Positions 41,654-50,573 of a stretch of DNA of 64,000 nt are shown piece after piece (the first letter of the stretch is position 1; each line of letters begins with the position of its first letter). The stretch is from DATHTS01 sp041940425 (GTDB taxonomy: Bacteria; Acidobacteriota; Blastocatellia; Pyrinomonadales; Pyrinomonadaceae), in contig JBGTSF010000002.1 in NCBI GenBank assembly GCA_041940425.1, forward strand, positions 1 through 64,000. Reading direction: 5' to 3'. Made by a program: the position numbers and the translations under genes. The notes under the pieces were generated by a model, which had not been told where the DNA came from, ran no database searches, and was given only the letters and a program-made list of their open reading frames with translations.

Positions 41654-42597
41654 TGAATGAGACACGGAGACACGGGGACGCGGAAACGTGGAGATTGATT
41701 TTTCAACGCTCCGCCTTCTTCCGTTTATCTGTGTTTGTTTTTTTTGCGTTTTTCGTGTGTTTCGCGGACAATCTATCCGCACAAGATCTCGAAAATTTAG
41801 CCGAACAAATCCGCAGCGGCAATACCGAACAAAAACGCGAAGCTCTTTTTCGAATCCGTAATTTAGAAACCGAAAAAGCTTCACGAGCGGCAATTCCCGC
41901 GCTTCGTGATTCCGAAGAAATTGTCCGCGCGACCGCCGCTTTTTCCGTAGTGTTCTTACCGAAAGCTGAAGCCGCGCAAGTTCTTTTGCCGAACCTGCAA
42001 GACAAAGCGGAGATAGTCAGGCGCGAAACGGCTTACGCGCTCGGCAAAGCCGGCGATTCATCAGCCGTCAATTCCCTTCTGCAAACTCTCCGAACCGACA
42101 AAATTTTTGAAGTCCGCACGGCGGCGGCGGTCGCGCTCGGCGAGATCGGCGACGTTTCGGCGGTTGATGAATTAACTGAGATTTTGCAGAACAGACCGAA
42201 AGAGGAAGAAGAATTTTTGCGCCGCGCGGCGGCGCGTTCCATCGGTCAGATCGCGCAGATCATTCAAAAAAACGAAACGCAGGTTATTACACCCGAAAAC
42301 TTTCTGCCTGATAGATATAAGGATTTGGAAAAACCGAAATATCTTTATCTCGAAAACGAATTTCCCGTTTTCACGCAAGCCGCCGCAGTTTTAAAAAATG
42401 TTCTGCAAAATAAAAAAGAATCGGATGACACGCGCCGCGAAGCTGCCTTTTCGCTCGGCGCGATCGGCAATGAATCCGCCGTTTCGATTCTGCAATCAAA
42501 ATTAAACGACAAAGATTATTATCTCGCCGAAATCACCGAAGAAGCATTACGAAAAATCGAGTTTTTGCAAATATTAAGAAAAAATAAAATCGAGTAA
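41653..42597 (+). CDS. Secreted HEAT-repeat protein, 314 aa
   Basis: Coupled to the preceding gene by TGATG. It has a hydrophobic signal segment (FFRLSVFVFFAFFVCFA) preceded by an unusual basic stretch encoded by an octamer array (41661-41693). The mature part is all HEAT repeats (TYALGKAGDSSAVNSLLQTL-like, EVRTAAAVALGEIGDVSAVD), related to phycobilisome-lyase-type HEAT. A role as a scaffold in the periplasm is likely. Confidence 0.75.
   Translation: MNETRRHGDAETWRLIFQRSAFFRLSVFVFFAFFVCFADNLSAQDLENLAEQIRSGNTEQKREALFRIRNLETEKASRAAIPALRDSEEIVRATAAFSVVFLPKAEAAQVLLPNLQDKAEIVRRETAYALGKAGDSSAVNSLLQTLRTDKIFEVRTAAAVALGEIGDVSAVDELTEILQNRPKEEEEFLRRAAARSIGQIAQIIQKNETQVITPENFLPDRYKDLEKPKYLYLENEFPVFTQAAAVLKNVLQNKKESDDTRREAAFSLGAIGNESAVSILQSKLNDKDYYLAEITEEALRKIEFLQILRKNKIE
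41661..41693. repeat. GACACGGA octamer array at the start of the HEAT gene
   Basis: About four units GACACGGA, GACACGGG, GACGCGGA, AACGTGGA encode TRRHGDAETW directly after the start codon. Confidence 0.75.
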
Positions 42598-42647
42598 TTT
42601 GATGGAATAAATTTTATCTTTAACCGCATATTTGATTTAATAAAAGT

Positions 42648-43841
42648 ATGCAGAAAGCTCAGACGCAAAAAACCGCCACGCAAGATTTAACCGCATCTTA
42701 CAAATCCGTCCGCGCATACACCGAAAAACTTTGCGAGCCTCTGGAAATCGAGGATTATATTCCCCAGCCGATCGAAGACGTTTCGCCGCCGCGCTGGAAT
42801 ATCGCGCATACGACCTGGTTTTTCGAGGAAATGCTTCTGAAAAAATTCGCGCCCGATTACAAAATTTTTGACGAAAATTTCGGCTTTCTTTTTAACAGTT
42901 ATTACAACACGGTCGGCGACCGCACTTTGCGCGATCATCGCGGCGATCTGTCGCGTCCGACCGTACGGGAAGTGTTTGAATATCGAAAATATGTTGACGA
43001 AAAGATGCTGGATTTTTTGAGCGGCGTTCTGAGTAGTGAAATAAAAGAACTTGTCATTCTCGGCTTGAATCATGAGCAACAGCACCAGGAACTTTTTCTG
43101 ACCGATCTGAAATATACGTTTAGCTGTAATCCGCTCTACCCGGTTTATAAAAAAGATTTTGCATTGGTCGAAAAGGGCGAGATCAATGCATCCGAATCGG
43201 GCGAATTCGTCGAAATAAAAAAAGGAAATTATGAGATCGGATTTGCCGGAAACGGCTTTCATTTCGACAACGAACTCGGACGGCACACGGTTTTTCTCGA
43301 TGATTTCGAGATCAGCAAAAACCCCGTAACGAACGGCGAGTTCATCGAATTTATCAAGGACGGCGGTTACGAAAATCACATTCTGTGGCACGCGGAAGGC
43401 TTGGATTGGGTAAAAAACTATGAAATTCACGCGCCGCTTTACTGGCAAAAACGTGACGGAGTTTGGATGAATTACACGCTTGCCGGTTTGAGAGAAGTGA
43501 AATTGAACGCGCCGGTTTGTCATATTTCGTTTTACGAAGCGTCCGCTTTTGCCGAATGGAAAAAAATGAGACTGCCGACCGAATTCGAGTGGGAAGCCGC
43601 TTCTGAAAAATTCGATTGGGGACTGCGCTGGGAATGGACGAACTCGGCTTATCTCGCGTATCCGAATTTCAAAAAACCGGCGGGCGCGGTCGGCGAATAC
43701 AACGGCAAATTTATGATCAACCAGATGGTTTTGCGCGGCGCGTCGGTCGCCACGCCCGACGGGCACAGCCGCAAAACTTACCGTAATTTTTTTCACCCGC
43801 ATCTGCGCTGGCAGTTTACGGGAATCAGACTGGCAAAATAG
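42648..43841 (+). CDS. egtB: Ergothioneine biosynthesis sulfoxide synthase EgtB
   Basis: Non-haem iron enzyme that joins trimethyl-histidine to a thiol substrate. DinB-like N-terminal domain with the three iron histidines H54 (NIAHTTWF), H142 and H146 (LNHEQQHQELF), and a C-terminal FGE-sulfatase-like domain (KNPVTNGEFIEFI, LRLPTEFEWEAA-like, VLRGASVATP). Length 397 aa. No egtA or egtC is near, which fits EgtB types that use free cysteine, as known for the acidobacterium Chloracidobacterium. It is 18 bases from egtD. Confidence 0.93.
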   Translation: MQKAQTQKTATQDLTASYKSVRAYTEKLCEPLEIEDYIPQPIEDVSPPRWNIAHTTWFFEEMLLKKFAPDYKIFDENFGFLFNSYYNTVGDRTLRDHRGDLSRPTVREVFEYRKYVDEKMLDFLSGVLSSEIKELVILGLNHEQQHQELFLTDLKYTFSCNPLYPVYKKDFALVEKGEINASESGEFVEIKKGNYEIGFAGNGFHFDNELGRHTVFLDDFEISKNPVTNGEFIEFIKDGGYENHILWHAEGLDWVKNYEIHAPLYWQKRDGVWMNYTLAGLREVKLNAPVCHISFYEASAFAEWKKMRLPTEFEWEAASEKFDWGLRWEWTNSAYLAYPNFKKPAGAVGEYNGKFMINQMVLRGASVATPDGHSRKTYRNFFHPHLRWQFTGIRLAK

Positions 43842-43859
43842 AACAAGGGGAAAACCGCA

Positions 43860-44828
43860 ATGCAGAGCGCGAGCGAGCAAAAACAAAACACTTTCGCCGA
43901 AGACGTTTTAGAAGGTCTGTCGGCTGACCCGAAATATCTCTCATCGAAATATTTCTATGACGACGAAGGTTCGCGGCTGTTTCAGGAGATTATGAAACTG
44001 CCGGAATATTATCTGACCAGAAGCGAATTCGAGATTCTTTCAAATCAAACCGAAGAAATTTTCAATGCGTTTAATTCCGGGGAAACCGAATTCGATCTCA
44101 TCGAACTCGGCGCGGGCGACGGTCTAAAAACCGCCGTTCTGGTCGAATATCTTCTAAAACAAAAATCCAATTTTCGTTTTATCCCGATTGATATTTCGTC
44201 GGAAGCGTTGAATTTTTTGACCGATAAATTTCACAAACAATTTCCCGATCTCGACATTCAACCTGAACAAGGCGATTATTTTAAGACGCTCAAAACTTTT
44301 TCCGAAAAATCAGACAAAAAGAAAATCATTCTGTTTTTAGGCTCGAATATCGGGAATTTCAGCGAAGAACAAGCACTCAGCTTTTTTAAAGACCTGCGGC
44401 GCGTGATGAACGAGCGCGATCTGCTTTTTATCGGTTTCGATCTGCATAAAAATCCGAAAACCATTTTAAATGCTTATGATGATTCTCTGGGCGTAACCGC
44501 AAAGTTTAATTTAAATCTTCTAAAACGCATCAACCGCGAACTCGATGCGGATTTCAATATCGAGGAATTTTCGCATTACGCGAGCTATCACCCGCTCGAA
44601 CGCGCGGCGCGTTCATTTTTGATCAGCCAGAAGGATCAATCCGTCGCGATAAAATCGCTCGGCAGAACATTCGAGTTCAAAAAATGGGAGCCGATCTATA
44701 TGGAAGTTTCGCAAAAATACGGCGTGAAAATGATCGAACGGCTTGCCGCCGAAAGCGGTTTTTCGGTTGCTGAAAACTTTTTTGACGAGAACAAATTTTA
44801 CCTCGATTCGCTCTGGAAACCGGTCTGA
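43860..44828 (+). CDS. egtD: L-histidine N-alpha-methyltransferase EgtD
   Basis: Trimethylates histidine to hercynine with S-adenosylmethionine, the first step to ergothioneine. Family motifs are SSKYFYDDEGSRLFQEI, LPEYYLTRSEFEIL, ELGAGDGLKTAVL and FLGSNIGNF. Length 322 aa is normal. Together with egtB it makes a two-gene pathway; the final C-S lyase (EgtE) is not in the window. Confidence 0.95.
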   Translation: MQSASEQKQNTFAEDVLEGLSADPKYLSSKYFYDDEGSRLFQEIMKLPEYYLTRSEFEILSNQTEEIFNAFNSGETEFDLIELGAGDGLKTAVLVEYLLKQKSNFRFIPIDISSEALNFLTDKFHKQFPDLDIQPEQGDYFKTLKTFSEKSDKKKIILFLGSNIGNFSEEQALSFFKDLRRVMNERDLLFIGFDLHKNPKTILNAYDDSLGVTAKFNLNLLKRINRELDADFNIEEFSHYASYHPLERAARSFLISQKDQSVAIKSLGRTFEFKKWEPIYMEVSQKYGVKMIERLAAESGFSVAENFFDENKFYLDSLWKPV

Positions 44829-44830
44829 AA

Positions 44831-44862
44831 CAGTAGGCAGTGGCAGTAGGCGGTAGGCAGTA
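44831..44862. repeat. CAGTAGG heptamer array
   Basis: CAGTAGG, CAGTGG, CAGTAGG, CGGTAGG, CAGTAAA in tandem directly after the egtD stop and before birA. Same unit as at 40181. Confidence 0.82.
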
Positions 44863-44898
44863 AAAAAATTCTCAAAATAAAATTTTTAATTTAAAAGA

Positions 44899-45645
44899 AT
44901 GAATTTTACGATTCTGCGTTTTGAAACTATCGAATCAACCAACACCGAAGCGGTCAATCAGGCAAAACGCGGCGCGGACGAAGGGCTTTGCGTCATCGCC
45001 GACCGGCAAACCGCCGGACGCGGACGGCACGGGCGGACTTGGATTTCCGAAAAAGATGCCGGACTTTATTTCAGCATTGTTCTGCGCCCGAAGATCGAAA
45101 CGAGATTTCTGCCTCTGATCACATTGACGACGGCGGTCGCCGTTTTTGAAACTCTTAAAAATCTTTACGCTTTAAAACCCGACATCAAATGGGCGAACGA
45201 CATTCATATCAACGAAAAAAAAATCTGCGGAATTTTAGCGGAAATGACGGAAACCGCGAAAGGCAGAGCCGTCATCGTCGGCATCGGAATAAATTTAAAG
45301 TCTTCTAACTTCCCTGCCGAAATCGCCGACATTGCGACCTCGATCGAAACCGAAACCGGAAAAAAAGCCGACCGCGAAGAACTTTTAAATTCGCTGACTC
45401 ATTTTCTCGAATACTTTTATGAAATTTTCCAAAGCGCGAACGGCGCGAAAAAAATTATCGAAGAATGGACGCGGCGTTCGTCATACGCTTTCGAAAAGGC
45501 AGTAAAAGTAAAACTCGAAAACGAAGTTGTTATTGGCACGACCGACGGTTTGGAGGAAACGGGCGCACTGCGCGTCAAAACCGGTTCGGGCGAATTAAAA
45601 GTAATTCAGGCGGGCGATGTCGAGAATTTGCGGCAAGCCGTCTGA
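44899..45645 (+). CDS. birA: Biotin--[acetyl-CoA-carboxylase] ligase
   Basis: Attaches biotin to carboxylase carrier proteins. Biotin-binding loop GRGRHGRTWISEKDAGLY, active-site lysine KWANDIHINEKKICGIL, and a C-terminal SH3-like domain. There is no N-terminal DNA-binding domain, so it does not act as repressor. coaX follows two genes on, a common bacterial pairing. Confidence 0.92.
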   Translation: MNFTILRFETIESTNTEAVNQAKRGADEGLCVIADRQTAGRGRHGRTWISEKDAGLYFSIVLRPKIETRFLPLITLTTAVAVFETLKNLYALKPDIKWANDIHINEKKICGILAEMTETAKGRAVIVGIGINLKSSNFPAEIADIATSIETETGKKADREELLNSLTHFLEYFYEIFQSANGAKKIIEEWTRRSSYAFEKAVKVKLENEVVIGTTDGLEETGALRVKTGSGELKVIQAGDVENLRQAV

Positions 45646-45713
45646 ATTTGATTTTATTTTAGTTTATAAAAGTGATAGTCTAACTTTGATTTAATTTTTT
45701 TATACAGCAATTT

Positions 45714-46037
45714 ATGGAAAACGAATTTGATTTTGAAGAAGAAGATTTAGGGTTTGAGGACGATTACGATTTTGAAGGAGGCTTCGATTTCGACGATATT
45801 CAGCCGGTCGAAATACGCACGGTGATCTTATCGAAAAACAATATGATCGGGCTTTTATGTATGAAAACTTCGGACGAAGGCGGCGCGATCTGTCGTGTTG
45901 ACCCGCGCGAAACCGCGCCGTCCGTGCAGATTTACGACGACGCGGAAAAGGCGCACGAATGGTTTACGAAAAGCCTTCAAACGACGAGAAAAAACGGCTG
46001 GCGCATAGTTTATGACGGTCTGCCGCTGGTCGGATAA
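45714..46037 (+). CDS. Hypothetical acidic protein, 107 aa
   Basis: A very acidic N-terminus of about 30 residues (FDFEEEDLGFEDDYDFEGG) precedes a small alpha/beta domain (IRTVILSKNNMIGLLCMKTS, WRIVYDGLPLVG). It lies between birA and coaX on the same strand. The C-terminal half recalls small DUF-type proteins found next to coaX in other acidobacteria; function unknown. Confidence 0.6.
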   Translation: MENEFDFEEEDLGFEDDYDFEGGFDFDDIQPVEIRTVILSKNNMIGLLCMKTSDEGGAICRVDPRETAPSVQIYDDAEKAHEWFTKSLQTTRKNGWRIVYDGLPLVG

Positions 46038-46108
46038 ATTTATTTTTAGACAATGAAAACAAAGGCGAAGAAGTTGTAAAATGCTTTTTCGCTTTTTTAT
46101 TTTTAAAT

Positions 46109-46870
46109 ATGCTGCTCGCCATAGACATCGGCAATTCGACCGTTAAATTCGGCGTTTTCGATAATGAAAATCTGATCGAAAAATTTTCGATCCCGACCGT
46201 TCTCCATCAAACTGCCGATGAAATTTTGTCTTTTGTAAATCCGCATTTACCTGAAAATATTTCCGCCGTTATCGTTTCGTCGGTCGTACCGGAATTAAAA
46301 ACCGCAATAGAAGATTTTTCAAAAAATCGTTTCGGCATTGCTCCCGTTTTTGTCGGACACGATTTCGATTTCGGTTTAAAAATAAACTACGATCCGCTGG
46401 AAAATCTCGGAATAGACCGTCTTATCGCGGCGTTTGCGGCAACAGAAAAATACGGCGCGCCCATCATCGTCTGCGATTTCGGAACGGCGACGACAATTGA
46501 TGCGGTGAATTCAAAAAGCGAATTTCTAGGCGGCGTGATCGTCGCGGGAATGAATCTTTTAGTGGACGCGCTTTTCCAGAAAACTTCAAAGCTTCCGAAA
46601 GTCGAGATAAAAAAAGCGGAAAAAGTCATCGGCGGTTCGACCGTTGAAGCGATCAACGCGGGAATTTATTTTGGTTATCTTGGTCTGACTGACGGAATTT
46701 TAAAGCGAATGATCGAAGAATTAAACGAAAAACCGAAGGTGATCGCCACGGGCGGTTTGGCTTCGATCATATTTGAAGATTCGGAATTTATCGAGATTTA
46801 CGACGAGAAATTAATGCTTGACGCCTTGCGATTGATCTATGAAAAGGTTAGCCGCGAATCGAAAATCTGA
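46109..46870 (+). CDS. coaX: Type III pantothenate kinase
   Basis: First step of coenzyme A synthesis, ATP-dependent. ASKHA fold motifs LLAIDIGNSTVKFGVFD, GIDRLIAAFAATEKYG, CDFGTATTIDAV and the GGVIVAGMNLLVDAL segment. 253 aa is the usual length. Coenzyme A supply also serves the pyruvate dehydrogenase complex encoded in this window. Start ATG 46109. Confidence 0.94.
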   Translation: MLLAIDIGNSTVKFGVFDNENLIEKFSIPTVLHQTADEILSFVNPHLPENISAVIVSSVVPELKTAIEDFSKNRFGIAPVFVGHDFDFGLKINYDPLENLGIDRLIAAFAATEKYGAPIIVCDFGTATTIDAVNSKSEFLGGVIVAGMNLLVDALFQKTSKLPKVEIKKAEKVIGGSTVEAINAGIYFGYLGLTDGILKRMIEELNEKPKVIATGGLASIIFEDSEFIEIYDEKLMLDALRLIYEKVSRESKI

Positions 46871-46932
46871 CACGAAAAAATTTTCCCTCCTCTTTATTCG
46901 TGAGTTTTTTCCAAATTCGCGGCTAACTTTTT
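46843..46932 (+). terminator. Long hairpin at the coaX 3' end
   Basis: GTTAGCCGCGAAT (46848-46860, within the last coaX codons) pairs with ATTCGCGGCTAAC (46913-46925). An inner CACGAA/TTCGTG pair forms a second stem. AAAA and TTTTT runs flank it. Likely a terminator for converging transcripts. Confidence 0.65.
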
Positions 46933-47728
46933 AGAGACCGCAGGCGACCTCTAAAACTTTTGTTGGTTTATTTCCCTGAATCTCAAAAACCGTCTGCTCC
47001 ATACCTTCGTAATACGCGCTGACGGCGGCGATTTCCATTTTACCATCGCCGTTGAGATCCGCAACACCTGTAATTTCGTAGGTATTCGGCGGCGGAAGTT
47101 CTTCGTTTTTCGTGATAAATTCGCCCCAAACCAAAATATTCTGAACTTTTTTATTGACGATTTTTCTCATTAAAACGAACGAATAATCGCCAACCGTCTG
47201 ACTTTCGAATTCTCCCTTTTTGTAGTATGTCGCTGAAAGAATGACTTCATCCGTACCGTCGCCCTCCAAATCAACTCTAAACGCCTTCGTAATTTTTACC
47301 GGACTTTTGGTGATTTTTTGAGTTTTCAGAAAATCGCCGACAATCTTTATATAATCTTTGCTCGTTACGGAAACTTCCTGCGGAATGCGCGGAACGGGAT
47401 TCCATTTCGCGTTCGACCCGATGGCGACGCCCGTGTCCGATTCGAGATCGAATTCAAAACTCAGATAATCGTCGCCGCAGACATCTGATTGCTCGCCTTT
47501 TTTGCCGACGGTTACGCCGCCTTCTTCGACGCCTTTCAAACCGGCGATAACGAATTCGGTCTGGTCTTTGAGCGTCGGGATAACTTTTTCGGGCTTGACC
47601 CATTTGCCGTTTTCCGCGCCGCCGAGCAAAACGGCATAGCGCATACCGGCAAGCGGAACGATTTTCGTCTGCGCCGAAACGCTTGAGACAAAAAGCGCGG
47701 TAAAAAGAATCGTTAAAATCGTTTTCAT
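46931..47728 (-). CDS. Secreted hypothetical protein with EF-hand-like motif, 265 aa
   Basis: Signal peptide (MKTILTILFTALFVSSVSAQ). Two FG-GAP/VCBS-type stretches (FRVDLEGDGTDEVILSATYY, GVADLNGDGKMEIAAVSAYY) carry DxDGDGxxE loops that may bind calcium. Possibly a periplasmic or surface sensor. It starts just before the 17-residue-repeat gene, which lies upstream on the same strand. Confidence 0.65.
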   Translation of the reverse strand: MKTILTILFTALFVSSVSAQTKIVPLAGMRYAVLLGGAENGKWVKPEKVIPTLKDQTEFVIAGLKGVEEGGVTVGKKGEQSDVCGDDYLSFEFDLESDTGVAIGSNAKWNPVPRIPQEVSVTSKDYIKIVGDFLKTQKITKSPVKITKAFRVDLEGDGTDEVILSATYYKKGEFESQTVGDYSFVLMRKIVNKKVQNILVWGEFITKNEELPPPNTYEITGVADLNGDGKMEIAAVSAYYEGMEQTVFEIQGNKPTKVLEVACGL

Positions 47729-47732
47729 AAAT

Positions 47733-48155
47733 TTAGTCTTCGGGTTTGAAAAAGAAAAAGAAAAATCCGGCGGCGTGTTCCGCTTTTACGTCTTTCGCAT
47801 AACCGATCGTCCGGCGAGATGAATTTTCTACCGCGCCGTTTGAATTGACGTAACCGATGGTCGAACGGCTCGCGTTCTCGACCGTCCCGCTCGAAGAAAT
47901 GTAACCGATCGTCCGGCGGCTCGCGTCTTCGACCGTTCCGTTTTCTTTGATATAGCCGATCGTGCGGCGCGAACCGTCCTCAACCGCACCGTTTTCGTTA
48001 AAATATCCGAGCGTCCGGCGCGAAGCGTCTTCGACCGTTCCGCTCGATGAAATATAGCCGATCGTTTTGCGCGAAGCGTTTTCGATCGTCTGCGCGGCTA
48101 CCGTAAAACTGAAAAAAAACAGGCTGAATGATAAAAACAGTATTTTTCTTTTCAT
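47733..48155 (-). CDS. Secreted 17-residue repeat protein
   Basis: Signal peptide (LFLSFSLFFFSFTVAAQ), then about seven tandem units of about 17 residues with consensus GTVEDASRRTIGYISSS. The layout resembles the small all-beta propeller-like folds annotated as 5-fold beta-flower proteins. The end is odd: GFFFFFFKPED, a run of six phenylalanines. The DNA of the units differs mainly at third positions. Function unknown; probable surface or periplasmic beta structure. Confidence 0.7.
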   Translation of the reverse strand: MKRKILFLSFSLFFFSFTVAAQTIENASRKTIGYISSSGTVEDASRRTLGYFNENGAVEDGSRRTIGYIKENGTVEDASRRTIGYISSSGTVENASRSTIGYVNSNGAVENSSRRTIGYAKDVKAEHAAGFFFFFFKPED

Positions 48156-48170
48156 AAATTATCGCCGTTT

Positions 48171-49475
48171 TTATGATGCGGACTTCGCTTTGCTTTTGCC
48201 TAAAAATGTATAAATAAAATAGATAATCAAACCGATTGCGGCTAAAATTATTATCCATTTTCCCTCTTTGCTGTAATCAACCTGCGTCAAAAGCCAGGCG
48301 GTCAAAAGCAAAGACAATATGACGGCGACAATGCCGAACGGGGCTTTGAATTTTGCTTCCGGGACATCTTTTCCTTTTCTTCTAAAAATCGGCAGCGAAG
48401 CGCAGGTCGTCGCATAAACCAGAAGCCGTGTGATCGTGGCAATGGTTAATGCCGAATAAAAAGAAGTCTGCAGCGTAAAGACGAAGATCAAGATCGAAGT
48501 CAGCAGAATCGAAACAAAAGGCGTTCGATATTTTTCGTGCGTTTTGCCGATAATTTGGGGCAATTCCTTTTGTTCCGCCATCGCAAACGGAATCCGCGAG
48601 GCGGCTAAAAATCCGCCGTTCAAGTTTCCCAGAACCGAAACGAGCGCGCCGACGGCAATAAAAGCCGCGCCGAAACCACCCAAAAATTTTCCTGCCGAGT
48701 CGGCAAGCGGTGTCTTAGACGCAGCGAGTTCGGGCAGAGTTCCGATGGCGACAATTTGAATAATGATAAACAGCGCGGCGCAAAAACCAAGCGCGGTAAA
48801 AAGCGCGAACGGCATGTTTTTTTGCGGGTCTTTCGTCTCGCCCGCCGGAATGACCGCCGCTTCAAAACCGACAAAAGCGTAGATCAAAATCAAAACGGCA
48901 TCGGAAAATTTTCCGTATTCGGGAGCCGCGCCGAAACTGAAATTTGCCGGTTCGATAAAAAACATTCCGATTCCGGCAAAAATAAAAAGCGGAATGATTT
49001 TTCCGACGGTAAAAAAATTAGTCATAATCGCCGATTCGCGGACTCCGACAAAATTGACGATCGTGATGACGAGAACGACCAGACTGACGACTAAAACGCG
49101 CAGATAACCTTCGCCCGATGCGGGAAAAAAGAAAGCCAGATAAATAAGCAGAGCGTTGCAGTTGGTCGCAAAAGTCGTGATGCGGACGATCCAGTAAAGC
49201 CAGCCGACCTCGAAACCGACCACCGGACCGAAGGCTTCTTTCGCATAAAGATACATTCCGCCGGTCGAGGAAAACCGGCTGGAAACTTCGGCGAAACACA
49301 AAATGATAAAACCGACGATAATCGTGCAGGCGATAAACGCCAGCAGACTGTATGTGCCGATCAAACCGAAAACGCGGGCAGGCAAAATAAAAATTCCAGT
49401 GCCGATGATCGTATTGATGGCAATCGCCGTCAAATCCCAGCGGCTGATGCCGCGAACGAGTTTTTCTTCCGTCAT
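48171..49475 (-). CDS. APC-family amino-acid permease
   Basis: About 12 membrane helices. The N-terminal motif WDLTAIAINTIIGTGIFILPARV and the GYARVSSRFSSTGGMYLYAK-like helix (AEVSSRFSSTGGMYLYAKEA) are typical of the amino acid-polyamine-organocation family. Substrate cannot be read from sequence. ATG 49475 is clear. Confidence 0.9.
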   Translation of the reverse strand: MTEEKLVRGISRWDLTAIAINTIIGTGIFILPARVFGLIGTYSLLAFIACTIIVGFIILCFAEVSSRFSSTGGMYLYAKEAFGPVVGFEVGWLYWIVRITTFATNCNALLIYLAFFFPASGEGYLRVLVVSLVVLVITIVNFVGVRESAIMTNFFTVGKIIPLFIFAGIGMFFIEPANFSFGAAPEYGKFSDAVLILIYAFVGFEAAVIPAGETKDPQKNMPFALFTALGFCAALFIIIQIVAIGTLPELAASKTPLADSAGKFLGGFGAAFIAVGALVSVLGNLNGGFLAASRIPFAMAEQKELPQIIGKTHEKYRTPFVSILLTSILIFVFTLQTSFYSALTIATITRLLVYATTCASLPIFRRKGKDVPEAKFKAPFGIVAVILSLLLTAWLLTQVDYSKEGKWIIILAAIGLIIYFIYTFLGKSKAKSAS

Positions 49476-49555
49476 ATATTTTCAGAGATTTTCAGATTGG
49501 TGCTTTTCGTTTATACTCTGAATTAACACTTTCCGTAAAGCTAAAATTTTAATTT

Positions 49556-50548
49556 ATGAAAAAAACTTCAATCTGTCTGGCAGGTTTTCTTGTGATGATT
49601 TTCGGTTTTTCCTTTTCACACGGACAGTCGAAACCTAATAAGAAAATAGTGCTGACAAACGATCGCATTTCAATCGAGCAAAGCGAACGTCTGCAAAATA
49701 TTTTGCAGACGGCGGTTGACGAAACGCTCGAAAAATTCAAAGACAAAAATCTAATATCCGAAGAACTCGCCGCGACCGTGATGGATGTGCGCGATGCGAA
49801 AAATCTAAAAATGGCAGATTTTCGCGGCGAGGAAAAAATCTATCCGGCGAGCGTCGTCAAGATGTTTTATATGGTCGCGCTTTTCGATCTGGTCGAACGC
49901 GAAAAAGTAAGGATGTCGGCGGAACTCGAACGCGGGTTAAAGGAAATGATCGAAGTTTCGTCAAACGACGCGACGCATTATATTTTCGACGTGATAACCG
50001 GCACGAGCGGCGGCGCGGAACTTTCACCGAAAGAATTGGAAAAATACGCATACAAAAAAAATGCGGTCAACCGCTATTTCGCTTCCCTCGGTTATCAAAA
50101 CATTAACGTCAATCAGAAAACTTACTGCGAAGACATTTTCGGGCGCGAACGGCAATTCTGGGACGGCGGAAAACAGCGAAATAAATTGACGACCAACGCG
50201 ACGGCGAAACTGCTGGCGAACATCGCGCTCGGCTATGCCGTCTCGAAGGAAAAAAGCGCGTTGATGTTGGATTTGATGAAGCGCGACGCGTTTATTGAAT
50301 CCGACGACAAGGACAATCAATCGGTCGGTTATACGGGAATCGCGCTCAAAAATCTCGGAATGAAAGACGCGCGGCTCTGGTCGAAAGCGGGCTGGACGAG
50401 CAATTCGCGCCACGATGCGGCGTATGTCGAAACGCCCGACGGCGCAAAATTCGTTTTGGTCGTTTTTACCGAAAAACACGCCAACGAGCGCGAAATTATT
50501 CCGGCGATTGCCGAAAAAGTTATAACAGGTTTGAGAATAAATAATTAA
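49556..50548 (+). CDS. Class A beta-lactamase-like serine hydrolase
   Basis: Signal peptide (KTSICLAGFLVMIFGFSFS), then the penicillin-binding fold with S99-V-V-K102 in YPASVVKMF, S135-x-N137 (VSSNDATHY) and a KAGW in place of KTG. No Glu of the class A omega loop is obvious, so a true antibiotic hydrolase is doubtful; a D,D-peptidase or esterase is as likely. It sits 26 bases before the S9 peptidase gene, perhaps cotranscribed. Confidence 0.8.
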   Translation: MKKTSICLAGFLVMIFGFSFSHGQSKPNKKIVLTNDRISIEQSERLQNILQTAVDETLEKFKDKNLISEELAATVMDVRDAKNLKMADFRGEEKIYPASVVKMFYMVALFDLVEREKVRMSAELERGLKEMIEVSSNDATHYIFDVITGTSGGAELSPKELEKYAYKKNAVNRYFASLGYQNINVNQKTYCEDIFGRERQFWDGGKQRNKLTTNATAKLLANIALGYAVSKEKSALMLDLMKRDAFIESDDKDNQSVGYTGIALKNLGMKDARLWSKAGWTSNSRHDAAYVETPDGAKFVLVVFTEKHANEREIIPAIAEKVITGLRINN

Positions 50549-50573
50549 TTTTATTGGAGAAAAAATAAACGTT

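Noticed and set aside
41411..42597. Toxin-antitoxin pair
   Set aside because: The second gene is a secreted HEAT protein, not a toxin; only the size of the first suggested it.
49556..50548. Antibiotic-resistance beta-lactamase
   Set aside because: KTG is KAG and the omega-loop Glu is not evident, so only membership of the fold is supported.
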